Below, one piece after another: positions 8,793 through 16,758 of a stretch of DNA of 64,000 nucleotides. Source of the DNA: Jannaschia faecimaris (GTDB lineage: Bacteria > Pseudomonadota > Alphaproteobacteria > Rhodobacterales > Rhodobacteraceae); the NCBI RefSeq assembly GCF_900107415.1, contig NZ_FNPX01000002.1, positions 62,001-126,000 of the forward strand, in the 5' to 3' direction. Under the pieces are notes generated by a model, which searched no databases, was not told the DNA's origin, and saw only the letters and a program-made list of their open reading frames with translations. Position 1 is the first letter of the stretch, and each line of letters opens with the position of its first letter. The position numbers and the translations under genes are program-made.

Positions 8793-9638
8793 ATGCGCCA
8801 CCCTAGCTTTCTCGCCCTCCTACTAGGAGGCACTGTTGCGCTTTCGGCCTGTGGCCAGATGGGGCAAACCGACGTAACCCGCGCTGTCAGCGGGGCCGCC
8901 CGTGCGGAGGCTGACAGCATTCGCGAAATCATGCTGACCGTCGCGGATCCCCGCGAGGCGGTAAGCTATTTCAAGCGGCAAGTGCAGGATGATCCCGACG
9001 ATTTGGACAAGCAGCGTGACCTGGCCGGAGCTCTTATCAAGGCGGGTCGCACGACCGAGGGCAAGCAAGCCTGGCAGTCGATTGTTGATAGCGACGGGTC
9101 CACAAACGAAGACCTCGTATTCCTTGCCGATGCAATGATCCGGGGGTCCGAATGGCCGGCAGCAAAGATCGTTCTCGATACTATCCCCCCAACGCACGAG
9201 ACATTCGCCCGCTATCGCCTCGAAGCAATGGTTGCCGACAGTAATCAGCAGTGGACCCGCTCCGACAGTTTCTATGAGACGGCGATCGGGCTGACGACTA
9301 CACCTGCGGGCGTCCTCAACAATTGGGGCTACTCCAAACTTACGCGGGGCGACACCGAGGCGGCCGAGCGGCTCTTTATCGAGGCTATTACGTACGACGA
9401 GGGGCTATTCACGGCGAAGAACAACCTGATCTTGGCGCGCGCCGCGCGGCGGGTCTATTCCCTGCCGATTGTGCCCATGACGCAGGAAGAACGCGCGCAG
9501 CTTTTGCATACTGCCGGTCTAGCTGCCGCCAAACAGGGTGATGTCGATATCAGCCGCAACCTCCTCCAGGATGCGATCGATACCCACCCGCGTCATTTCG
9601 AAGCCGCGGTTCGCGCGCTTCAGGCGCTCAACGGGTAA
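8793..9638 (+). CDS. Second tetratricopeptide-repeat lipoprotein of the tad locus
   Basis: This 281-aa protein has a lipobox (LSAC, Cys20) and TPR-like helices over about 55-270, including YFKRQVQDDPDDLDKQRDLAGALIKAG-type units and LNNWGYSKLTRGDTEAAERLF. It is a second TadD-like protein, probably a periplasmic scaffold for the secretin or platform. It follows the first TPR gene after 33 bp and precedes the prepilin peptidase by 9 bp, so it belongs to the same operon. The two TPR genes may have diverged by duplication, but similarity outside the repeats is not obvious by eye. Confidence 0.85.
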   Translation: MRHPSFLALLLGGTVALSACGQMGQTDVTRAVSGAARAEADSIREIMLTVADPREAVSYFKRQVQDDPDDLDKQRDLAGALIKAGRTTEGKQAWQSIVDSDGSTNEDLVFLADAMIRGSEWPAAKIVLDTIPPTHETFARYRLEAMVADSNQQWTRSDSFYETAIGLTTTPAGVLNNWGYSKLTRGDTEAAERLFIEAITYDEGLFTAKNNLILARAARRVYSLPIVPMTQEERAQLLHTAGLAAAKQGDVDISRNLLQDAIDTHPRHFEAAVRALQALNG

Positions 9639-9647
9639 GGCTCGCAG

Positions 9648-10202
9648 ATGGAGTTGTTTTCTGATCTCGCGATCACACGGATGCAGGCTCTCGTTTTCGG
9701 CCTGCTGACCTTTCCGATTACCGTCTGGATCGTCTGGACCGATCTGTTCGAGATGAAGATCAAGAACGAAGCCGTTTTGGCAATGCTGGCAATCTTTGTC
9801 TTCGCCGGCTTCTTCCTGATGCCCTTCGGAGATTACGCTTGGCGGTACCTGCATTTCGTCGTCATGCTTCTGATTTGTTTCGCCCTTTCGGCGACGATCG
9901 GAATGGGGGCCGGTGACGCGAAGTACATCGCCGCGGTGGCCCCTTTCATTGCGCTGGATGATACCGGTTCGATTGCTCTGCTTTACGCGATCTGGTCGGT
10001 GCTCCTGCTGGTAGGAATGTTCATCGCCCGCCGCAGCGGGCGCTTGCGCCGCGCGAAACCCGACTGGATTTGGTTTTCCGACGATCGAAAGGGCTACGTG
10101 CCATTCGGACTGGCGCTGGCACCAACCGTCTCAAGCTATTTCCTATTCGGCTATCTCGCCGGAGGACCAAGGGTTCAGGAATCCTTAAGCCTCCTTCCCT
10201 AG
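9648..10202 (+). CDS. cpaA: Flp prepilin peptidase TadV/CpaA
   Basis: This membrane aspartyl protease cleaves the leader from Flp prepilins. The 184-aa length is short, as expected for TadV types that lack the methylase domain of PilD. The two catalytic aspartates are visible: one in VWTDLFEMKIKN near residue 27 and one in the GxGD-type motif IGMGAGDAKY near residue 88. About five or six hydrophobic segments are present. The gene is 9 bp after the second TPR gene and 28 bp before the AAA ATPase. No flp pilin gene is in the window; it should lie upstream of cpaB. Confidence 0.9.
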   Translation: MELFSDLAITRMQALVFGLLTFPITVWIVWTDLFEMKIKNEAVLAMLAIFVFAGFFLMPFGDYAWRYLHFVVMLLICFALSATIGMGAGDAKYIAAVAPFIALDDTGSIALLYAIWSVLLLVGMFIARRSGRLRRAKPDWIWFSDDRKGYVPFGLALAPTVSSYFLFGYLAGGPRVQESLSLLP

Positions 10203-10230
10203 GACTGAACGAACTCAGAGGATCCGCCCC

Positions 10231-11550
10231 ATGAATATGCGTCCCGATCCCACCGTCTTGGGCGTTCCCGCCCCCGAGCAGCCACGCAACCTGTCAGATA
10301 CCGGTCTGACCGGAACGATGATGCGGGATATCCTGCTCAAGACGATGTTTCGCAAGTCCGTCGAAACCACGCGCGAGGTGTCCGAGGCGATCTGCCTGAC
10401 CACCGGCCTGACGCAGCAACTGATCGATCAGGCGCGCGATGCCGGCCTGATGCAGGCAACGGGAACAATGCACGCCGGATCATCCGGCGAAATGGGGTTC
10501 CAACTGACCGATGCCGGCAAGGCCCGCGCCGGCGACGCGCTTTCGCAGTCGGAGTACTATGGCCCAATGCCGGTCCCGCTTGAGCGGTATAAGTCCCAGG
10601 TCAATCTGCAATCAGTCAAGAATATCCAGATTACACGTCAGCTTTTGATCCAGTCGATGGGGCACCTGATCCTTCCAAGCGGGCTTCTCGATCAACTTGG
10701 TCCTGCGGTCGGCTCCGGCCGTTCGGTTCTCATGTACGGCCCGCCGGGCAATGGTAAGTCGTCGATTGCCGAAGGCATTCGCGCCGCATTGGGGGATAAC
10801 ATCTGGATCCCATATGCCATCGAATACGCCGGACAGGTCATCACCCTTTTCGACCCGATCGTGCACACACCGGTCGTGCAGGAAAGCAGCGTGAACGAGT
10901 TGCGCAAGGTGAACACCCGCGTGGATCGTCGCTACCTGCTGTGTCAGCGCCCGACGGTCATGACGGGCGGTGAATTGTCGCTGAACATGCTCGATCTGAA
11001 CTACAATGCCACCGCGCGAACATATCAGGCCAGCCTGCAGCTAAAATCCTCAGGCGGCGTGTTCATCGTGGACGACCTTGGCCGTCAGGCAGAGCCGCCG
11101 CAGAAGATCATCAACCGTTGGATCGTCCCGATGGAGATGGGCTACGATATTCTTGCGCTGCAATCAGGTGAGAAATTCGAGGTGCCGTTCGACACGCTTG
11201 TTGTGTTCTCGACCAACTTCCACCCAAACAAGATTTTCGACCAAGCCGCCCTGCGCCGAATTTTCTTCAAGGTGCTGATCGACGGGCCGTCACAAGCAGA
11301 ATTTCTCAAGATTTTTGCCATGGTTGCAAAGAAGAAGAAGTTCGAACTCGACGAGGCGTCCCTCGTTCACTTACTCAAGAAGAAGTATCCCGAGATCAAT
11401 AACGTCTACGCGAACTTCCACGGGGTGTTCCTGATCGATCAGATGATCGCCGCGTGTGACTTCGAGGGCCTGCCCTATCGAATGACGCCGGAACTGATTG
11501 ACCGGGCATGGGCCAACCTCTTCGTCGAAGAAATCGAGATCACGCACTGA
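10231..11550 (+). CDS. AAA-family ATPase at the end of the tad locus
   Basis: This is a cytoplasmic ATPase of unproven role, 439 aa. Walker A is GPPGNGKSS (170-178) and Walker B is VFIVDD (277-282), followed by a VFSTNFHPNKIFDQAALRR stretch that provides sensor and arginine-finger positions. Residues 30-110 before the P-loop look like a small winged-helix or helical domain (EAICLTTGLTQQLIDQ) followed by the GPMPVPLERYKSQV linker that recurs in this family. Homologues are common in proteobacteria near pilus or secretion genes but have no agreed function. It is codirectional with, and 28 bp after, the prepilin peptidase, so a link to pilus assembly is a reasonable inference. Confidence 0.8.
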   Translation: MNMRPDPTVLGVPAPEQPRNLSDTGLTGTMMRDILLKTMFRKSVETTREVSEAICLTTGLTQQLIDQARDAGLMQATGTMHAGSSGEMGFQLTDAGKARAGDALSQSEYYGPMPVPLERYKSQVNLQSVKNIQITRQLLIQSMGHLILPSGLLDQLGPAVGSGRSVLMYGPPGNGKSSIAEGIRAALGDNIWIPYAIEYAGQVITLFDPIVHTPVVQESSVNELRKVNTRVDRRYLLCQRPTVMTGGELSLNMLDLNYNATARTYQASLQLKSSGGVFIVDDLGRQAEPPQKIINRWIVPMEMGYDILALQSGEKFEVPFDTLVVFSTNFHPNKIFDQAALRRIFFKVLIDGPSQAEFLKIFAMVAKKKKFELDEASLVHLLKKKYPEINNVYANFHGVFLIDQMIAACDFEGLPYRMTPELIDRAWANLFVEEIEITH

Positions 11551-11695
11551 TCTCTTGGAGAGTTGCGCGCATGCACATTATTGCAGGAGCGGTTTCGCAA
11601 ACAAAGTATTGAACGACCCGATTGTTGCCTAATTCCGTCCCTAGTCTGATTTTTGTCAACGTCCACATTGTGTGGCCCCCAGAAAGGAAAGACAA

Positions 11696-12157
11696 ATGAC
11701 TGACGGCTCGGAAGGAGGACCAGTCAAGAATATGATCGCCCGTTTCGCTATTCCGGCGATCGTAGCAGTAGGCACAACAGTAACAACAGTAGTTGCACTC
11801 GGGCAGATGCCCGCATCGACTTTGACGGCCGAGAACGCCGCCGTCGAAGCGGTTGCAAGCATCGAGTTCACATCATTTTCGGAAGGTGATGTGACCCGCA
11901 CCATCGAAGAGGCCTGCACCATGACAGGGTGTGACGACGCAAGTCTTCACCCAATGATCAAGACTTACGCGTCGCAGATGGATGTCGAACAACTGGATGC
12001 CGCGCGTTGGGCTCAGGTACGCCTCTTGACCCATGGCATGCAGACCATGAAATCGGCGACCCCCGGTTCAGAAGCTGCCGCCAAGGCCCAGATGGAACTG
12101 ACGGCGGCTGCGCGGATCGCGCATTACTACACCAAGCAAATGCAAGCCAAGCGCTGA
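11696..12157 (+). CDS. Membrane-anchored protein of unknown function, CX4C paralog 1
   Basis: This is a 153-aa protein that I do not recognise. An N-terminal hydrophobic segment (about 14-36) suggests a signal anchor, with the rest periplasmic. Its key feature is C74-TMTG-C79 followed by SLHPMI (83-88), which recurs in the next gene. The C-terminal half is helical and alanine/glutamine-rich (AKAQMELTAAARIAHYYTKQ). I chose ATG 11696 because AGAAAGGAAA lies just upstream; the ATG at 11672 would put that site inside the gene. It is 146 bp after the AAA ATPase of the tad locus and shares its strand, so a pilus-related role is possible but only by position. Confidence 0.7.
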   Translation: MTDGSEGGPVKNMIARFAIPAIVAVGTTVTTVVALGQMPASTLTAENAAVEAVASIEFTSFSEGDVTRTIEEACTMTGCDDASLHPMIKTYASQMDVEQLDAARWAQVRLLTHGMQTMKSATPGSEAAAKAQMELTAAARIAHYYTKQMQAKR

Positions 12158-12187
12158 GACCGGTTTCCGCGCCTGATGTATGGTTTT

Positions 12188-12221
12188 GTCCCCCGCGTAT
12201 GCCCGTCGGCATACCGGGGAC
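12188..12221 (+). other. Stable hairpin between the two CX4C paralogs
   Basis: GTCCCC (12188-12193) pairs with GGGGAC (12216-12221), and TATGCC (12198-12203) pairs with GGCATA (12208-12213) around a CGTC loop. A small asymmetric internal region separates the two helices. No T tract follows, so it is not a classic terminator. It may be an mRNA processing or stability element. Confidence 0.5.
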
Positions 12222-12352
12222 ACCCCCTCTCCATTAATAGTCTGACAAGCCCGTGGTTCCGTGCCGCAGGGTGCCCCATTTTTGCCTCATTTGGGCCATA
12301 GCAATTTTGGCAACGCGCGAAAACAGCGCGACCGAGGCATCAAGGTACGACA

Positions 12353-12820
12353 ATGACGGACTTTATCGAAGGCCGACGCGCGCGCCGCGTCAGGACTCTG
12401 CTATTACCGATGGTAATGGCGGCCGGCGCGCTGGTCGCTTGGCTGATCGTACTCAACGATCTCAACGGTGCCCCCACGGACTACGTGGCCCTCGACCCTG
12501 CTTCATTCGAAGAAATCGAATTTCTTGCCCTCGCCGACCAGTCTGCGGCCCCAGCCTTGCGTACTGCCCTGACGCGGGCCTGCGATTTAAACGGCTGTGA
12601 GGCGGATGTGCTGCACCCGATGATTTTGGCATCGACCGCCCGGATGACACCCACTGAGTTAGAGGCAGCACTGGACGCGCAGGGTCGTGCTCAGAGTGAA
12701 AGCCTAGCTATTCGCAATCGTACCTTGCCCTCCTCGGATGAAGCGCGGATGGCCGAGATGGAAATCCGCGCTGCCGAACAGATCGCTGCCCTCTATGAGG
12801 CAGAGTTGGCGGAGCGCTGA
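12353..12820 (+). CDS. Membrane-anchored protein of unknown function, CX4C paralog 2
   Basis: This 155-aa protein is related to the preceding gene. Both start with MTD and have an N-terminal hydrophobic anchor (here 16-34). Both then have an IEF-containing strand (54-58 here), an acidic/helical segment, the CX4C motif (C77-DLNG-C82) and LHPMI (87-91), and a helical C-terminus rich in Ala and Glu. The arginine-rich stretch RRARRVR before the anchor predicts a cytoplasmic N-terminus and periplasmic body, where the two cysteines could form a disulfide. A 195-bp gap with a stable hairpin separates the pair. The family is unknown to me; tandem duplication is the evident origin. Confidence 0.7.
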   Translation: MTDFIEGRRARRVRTLLLPMVMAAGALVAWLIVLNDLNGAPTDYVALDPASFEEIEFLALADQSAAPALRTALTRACDLNGCEADVLHPMILASTARMTPTELEAALDAQGRAQSESLAIRNRTLPSSDEARMAEMEIRAAEQIAALYEAELAER

Positions 12821-12957
12821 TCCCCTCACCGTTCGGCTTTCGAAATCGGTGCGGTTCCGGCCCAACCTCCCCCTTTTCGCGAAACTAATCCGTTTAGCAG
12901 GATCAAGCGGCATATACCTCGTAGTATGCCCTTTTCTCTGGGCCGGCGGATATTACC

Positions 12958-15372
12958 TTGAACTTTATGGACTTGCCCGCCTCTCTCGCCCATTATTTTT
13001 CCGATCGCGGCTGGTCGCTCCACCCTCATCAGGCCGAGATGTTGGACCGCGCGCATGAGCCGTCTCTGTTGCTGATTGCACCGACCGGCGGGGGCAAGAC
13101 GATGGCAGGTTTTCTGCCGACCCTGGCGGAACTGGCCGACGGGGCGCACGATGGGTTGCACACGCTTTATATCAGTCCGCTCAAGGCGCTTGCAAACGAC
13201 ATCAAGCGCAACCTGCGCGGCCCCATCGAAGAGACCGGCCTGCCCATCCGCGTCGAGGATCGCACCGGCGACACCAGCCAGACGCAGCGCAGACGCCAAC
13301 GTGCCGACCCACCGGACATCCTGCTGACGACCCCGGAAAGCCTGGCCCTGATGATCAGCTACCCGGACGCACAGCGCACGTTTGCAGGCCTAAAACGGAT
13401 CATAATCGATGAAATTCACGCGCTGGCCGAAGGCAAGCGCGGTGATCAGTTGATGCTCTGTCTATCGCGGCTTCAGACGCTTGCCCCGGGCCTGCGCCGG
13501 GTCGGTCTTTCGGCGACGGTTGATGACCCCGCGGTGATCGCCCATTACATGGCCCGGCATCCCGACCCCTGCCCGATCTTGCACGCCGACCCCGGCCCGA
13601 TGCCAGACATTGCGATGCTGGAGACAACGGATGCCCCCCCTTGGGCGGGGGCCGGCGGGCGCTATGCCATCCCGGATGTTCTGGCCGCGGTGAAGGCACA
13701 CAAGACAACGCTGATCTTCCATAACACCCGAGCGCAGGCGGAGATCTTCTTCCGCAACCTATGGCTCGCCAACGACGAGGATCTTCCGATCGGCATTCAC
13801 CACGGGGCGCTGTCCAAGGAAGCACGGCTCAAGGTCGAGGCCGCGATGGTCACGGGGCAGTTGCGTGCGATCGTGGCGACGGGATCGCTGGATCTTGGTA
13901 TCGATTGGGGCGACGTGGACCTTGTGATCCAGATCGGAGCCCCGAAGAAGGTCAAGAGCCTGGTGCAGCGGATCGGTCGGGCCAACCACCGCTATAACGC
14001 GCCGTCCAAGGCACGGCTGGTTCCGGCCAACAGGTTCGAAGTGGTGGAATGCATTGCGGCGCTACAAGCCGTGCGCGACGGGACGCTGGACGGCGATCTG
14101 CGGCTGGACGGGCCACGTGACGTGCTCTGCCAACACATCGCATGTGTCGCCTGCGCGGGTGATTTCGATGCAGCGACCCTGTTCCGGGAGGTCCGCAGCG
14201 TCGGACCCTATGCCACGCTCAGCCGCGCGGCCTTCGACGATTGCCTGGATTTCGTGGCGACGGGTGGCTATGCGCTGCGGGCCTATGATCGCTATCAACG
14301 CCTGAAGCAGCGCGCAGACGGGTCTTGGGGTCTGCGCGACCCGCGATCAGCCCGGCAAATCCGGATGAACTTGGGCACCATCATCGACACTGACACGCTC
14401 AAGGTCCGCTACAAGGGACGCGGTGGGCTGCCCTTGGGAGTGATTGAGGAGGGCTTTGCCTCCACGCTGACCAAGGGCGACACGTTTCTGATGGGCGGCA
14501 AGGTCGTGCGGTTCGAAGGCCTGCGGGAATTGATCGTAGAGGTCAGCCCGAACCCCAGCAAGGAACCCAAGGTCGCGACCTTCATGGGATACAAATGGGC
14601 CACGTCCGTTCATCTGGCCGACCGAATCCAGCACATCCTGCATCATGGCGATTTCAGCGCGTTTCCCGATCACACGCGCGACTGGCTGAACCTGCAGCTG
14701 GAACGCTCGCGGATGCCCGAACCCGGTCGTCTGCTGGTCGAAACCTTTCCCCGGGACGGGCGCGAACATATCTGCCTGTATGGCTTTTGCGGGCGCAATG
14801 CGAACCAGACACTGGGCCTGTTAGTGACGCGTCGGATGGAGGAAGCAGGGCTGGACCCACTGGGTTTCGTTGCCACGGATTATGCTGTTCTGATCTGGGG
14901 ATTGAAACCGGTCAGCGATGTCGCACCCCTTCTGGCAAACAATGGAATTCGCGCGGCTCTGGACGGCTGGCTTCAAGGAAATGCGGTAATGAAGCGAACG
15001 TTCCGAAATGCCGCGATCATCGCCGGGCTGATCGACCGGAACTATCCGGGCAAACGCTCATCGGGGAAACAGGCGACGTTTTCCTCCGACATCCTCTATG
15101 ACACGCTGCACCGCTACGATCCGGAGCATTTAATGCTGCGGATCACCGAGGAGGAGGCGATGCGAGGTCATATCGATTTCGGTCGGGTCGATCTGCTGCT
15201 TGAAACGGTGCGCGACCGCATCGACCATGTTGCGCTGGACCGCGTATCACCCCTGGCCGCCCCCCTGTTTCTGGAAATGGGCAAGGTGCCCATAGAGGGA
15301 AAGGCCGAGGGTCGGATGATGCAGGACGAAGCCGCCCGCCTCATGGCAGAGGCCGGTCTGCCGCCGGAATAG
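12958..15372 (+). CDS. Ligase-associated DEXH-box DNA helicase (Lhr-like)
   Basis: This is a superfamily 2 helicase of the Lhr-like group that usually travels with an ATP-dependent DNA ligase, a PdeM nuclease and a beta-CASP exonuclease in a DNA damage response set. The 804-aa protein has Walker A APTGGGKT (41-48), a DEIH box (in RIIIDEIHALAEGKRGD), helicase motif III as VGLSATV and motif VI as QRIGRANHR. The C-terminal Lhr-type winged-helix/DUF4910-like region follows (RYKGRGGLPLGVIEEGF onward). I prefer TTG 12958 because GGCGGA lies 7 nt upstream; ATG 12967 gives a protein three residues shorter. The pdeM gene follows after 54 bp; no ligase gene lies next to it. Confidence 0.9.
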   Translation: MNFMDLPASLAHYFSDRGWSLHPHQAEMLDRAHEPSLLLIAPTGGGKTMAGFLPTLAELADGAHDGLHTLYISPLKALANDIKRNLRGPIEETGLPIRVEDRTGDTSQTQRRRQRADPPDILLTTPESLALMISYPDAQRTFAGLKRIIIDEIHALAEGKRGDQLMLCLSRLQTLAPGLRRVGLSATVDDPAVIAHYMARHPDPCPILHADPGPMPDIAMLETTDAPPWAGAGGRYAIPDVLAAVKAHKTTLIFHNTRAQAEIFFRNLWLANDEDLPIGIHHGALSKEARLKVEAAMVTGQLRAIVATGSLDLGIDWGDVDLVIQIGAPKKVKSLVQRIGRANHRYNAPSKARLVPANRFEVVECIAALQAVRDGTLDGDLRLDGPRDVLCQHIACVACAGDFDAATLFREVRSVGPYATLSRAAFDDCLDFVATGGYALRAYDRYQRLKQRADGSWGLRDPRSARQIRMNLGTIIDTDTLKVRYKGRGGLPLGVIEEGFASTLTKGDTFLMGGKVVRFEGLRELIVEVSPNPSKEPKVATFMGYKWATSVHLADRIQHILHHGDFSAFPDHTRDWLNLQLERSRMPEPGRLLVETFPRDGREHICLYGFCGRNANQTLGLLVTRRMEEAGLDPLGFVATDYAVLIWGLKPVSDVAPLLANNGIRAALDGWLQGNAVMKRTFRNAAIIAGLIDRNYPGKRSSGKQATFSSDILYDTLHRYDPEHLMLRITEEEAMRGHIDFGRVDLLLETVRDRIDHVALDRVSPLAAPLFLEMGKVPIEGKAEGRMMQDEAARLMAEAGLPPE

Positions 15373-15426
15373 GCGCGGTGTCACGATTACCTTGAACAAC
15401 CTCTACGGGCGTGATCCATCTGGAAC

Positions 15427-16092
15427 ATGCGCGACAACCACACCTTCACCTTTGCGGGCCACACCATGGTCGCACGCGCGTCCGGTGCGCTGCATTGGCC
15501 GGCGGAGGGCTTGTTGGTGGTCAGCGATTTGCATTTTGGGAAATCCGAGCGGATGGCCCGTAACGGCGGCGCGCTTCTTCCGCCATACGAGGTGCAGGAC
15601 ACGCTGACCCGGCTGGACGCTGATATCGAAGCCACGCAGCCCCATGCCGTAATCTCTCTGGGCGATACCTTCGACGACATGATGGCCGCTCACCACCTGC
15701 AGCCCGCACACCTTGACTGGATCAAGGCATTGACCCTTGGGCGCGACTGGACTTGGGTGACCGGCAACCACGATCCTGCGCCGACAGGATTGGGCGGTGA
15801 ATCCGCTGCAACAGTATGCTGTGCCGATGTTACTCTCCGGCACATTGCAAGCGGCGACGCGCAGTTCGAAATTTCGGGGCACTATCACCCCAAGGCCAGC
15901 CTGCGGATGCGGGGCCGTGCGGTATCGCGACGCTGTTTCCTGCGGGATGCCGCGCGCATGATCCTTCCGGCCTACGGCACCTATACCGGCGGGCTGCAAT
16001 GCCACGATCCGGCACTGACACGCTTGATGGCCCCTGACGCGCGGGCCATCTTGGCCGGGTCGCCGATGGTCGAAATCCCGATGCCCCGTTAG
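15427..16092 (+). CDS. pdeM: Ligase-associated metallophosphoesterase PdeM
   Basis: This is a calcineurin-like phosphoesterase/endonuclease that accompanies the Lhr-like helicase. All metal-binding blocks are present in the 221-aa protein: DLHFGK (Asp34, His36), GDTFDD (79-84), GNHD (113-116) and GHYH (151-154). The conserved KSERMARNG after the first block is characteristic of this subgroup. It lies 54 bp after the helicase on the same strand, a pairing that supports the call for both. The fused or adjacent ligase and exonuclease usually found with them are not in this stretch. Confidence 0.88.
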   Translation: MRDNHTFTFAGHTMVARASGALHWPAEGLLVVSDLHFGKSERMARNGGALLPPYEVQDTLTRLDADIEATQPHAVISLGDTFDDMMAAHHLQPAHLDWIKALTLGRDWTWVTGNHDPAPTGLGGESAATVCCADVTLRHIASGDAQFEISGHYHPKASLRMRGRAVSRRCFLRDAARMILPAYGTYTGGLQCHDPALTRLMAPDARAILAGSPMVEIPMPR

Positions 16093-16101
16093 ACCCGCCG
16101 T

Positions 16102-16602
16102 ATGCGCGCGCTTCTCCCTTTTGTTCTGGTGCTGGCTGCCTGTCAGCCAAACGCGACGCTGACATCCGGACAAACCTACCGCGACCCGACTGCAATTATC
16201 GCGTCCAAGGCTGATTTCGATCTGACGGCCTTTGCCGGCGACTGGCACGAAGTTGCGCGATTTCCCGGCAGTGCGGGGTGTGCGGGTGCGCAAGTGCGAT
16301 TCACCATGTCGGGGACGGCGGCGCTGCGCCAGACCGTCCGGTGTTCGTATGGCAGCAGCAGCGAAGGAACTGTACAGGTCGCGCCGCTGGGTCGGCTTAT
16401 CATTGCAGATGCATCGGGATCTGCACCTGTCTGGGTGCTTTGGGCGGACACCGGGTATCGGACGGCTATCCTCGTCTCTCCGGACGGAACCGGCGGGCAG
16501 ATCCTGAATCGCACCCCCGCATTGCCGGTGGATCGACTGCGCGCGGCGCTGGAAGTTCTGGATTTCAACGGCTTCGACTCGGGGGCGCTGGTATTTCCGT
16601 GA
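16102..16602 (+). CDS. Lipocalin-family lipoprotein (Blc-like)
   Basis: This is a small outer-membrane or periplasmic lipoprotein, 166 aa, with lipobox LAAC (Cys14). The lipocalin GxW motif appears as FAGDWHEVARFP (Gly46, Trp48), and a barrel end is suggested by YRTAILVSPDG followed by ILNRTPALP, which matches the bacterial lipocalin pattern. Bacterial lipocalins bind fatty acids or lysophospholipids in the envelope; the ligand here cannot be told. It starts 9 bp after pdeM and may be carried on the same transcript, although the functions look unrelated. Confidence 0.8.
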   Translation: MRALLPFVLVLAACQPNATLTSGQTYRDPTAIIASKADFDLTAFAGDWHEVARFPGSAGCAGAQVRFTMSGTAALRQTVRCSYGSSSEGTVQVAPLGRLIIADASGSAPVWVLWADTGYRTAILVSPDGTGGQILNRTPALPVDRLRAALEVLDFNGFDSGALVFP

Positions 16603-16623
16603 CGTGGAAATCTGACCACAAAA

Positions 16624-16678
16624 GACTCAATTTCAAAAAAAACGAATCATTCGCGAATCAGTGTTTGACCTATGATTC
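16624..16678. promoter_or_regulatory. Cluster of four GANTC (CcrM) sites with inverted repeat before the Hint gene
   Basis: GACTC at 16624, GAATC at 16644 and 16655, and GATTC at 16674 put four GANTC sites in 55 bp. GCGAATCA (16653-16660) and TGATTCGC (16673-16680) form a perfect 8-bp inverted repeat, with a third copy of CGAATCA at 16643. GANTC is the methylation target of CcrM in alphaproteobacteria. A TATAAA at 16729-16734 is the only -10-like box nearby. Confidence 0.5.
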
Positions 16679-16758
16679 GCCAATAGGCTAAGAATTGCTT
16701 ATCGGCCGGGCAGCGGCTTAAAAAAGACTATAAAACAGTCGGTAAGATTGGGGCAGAC

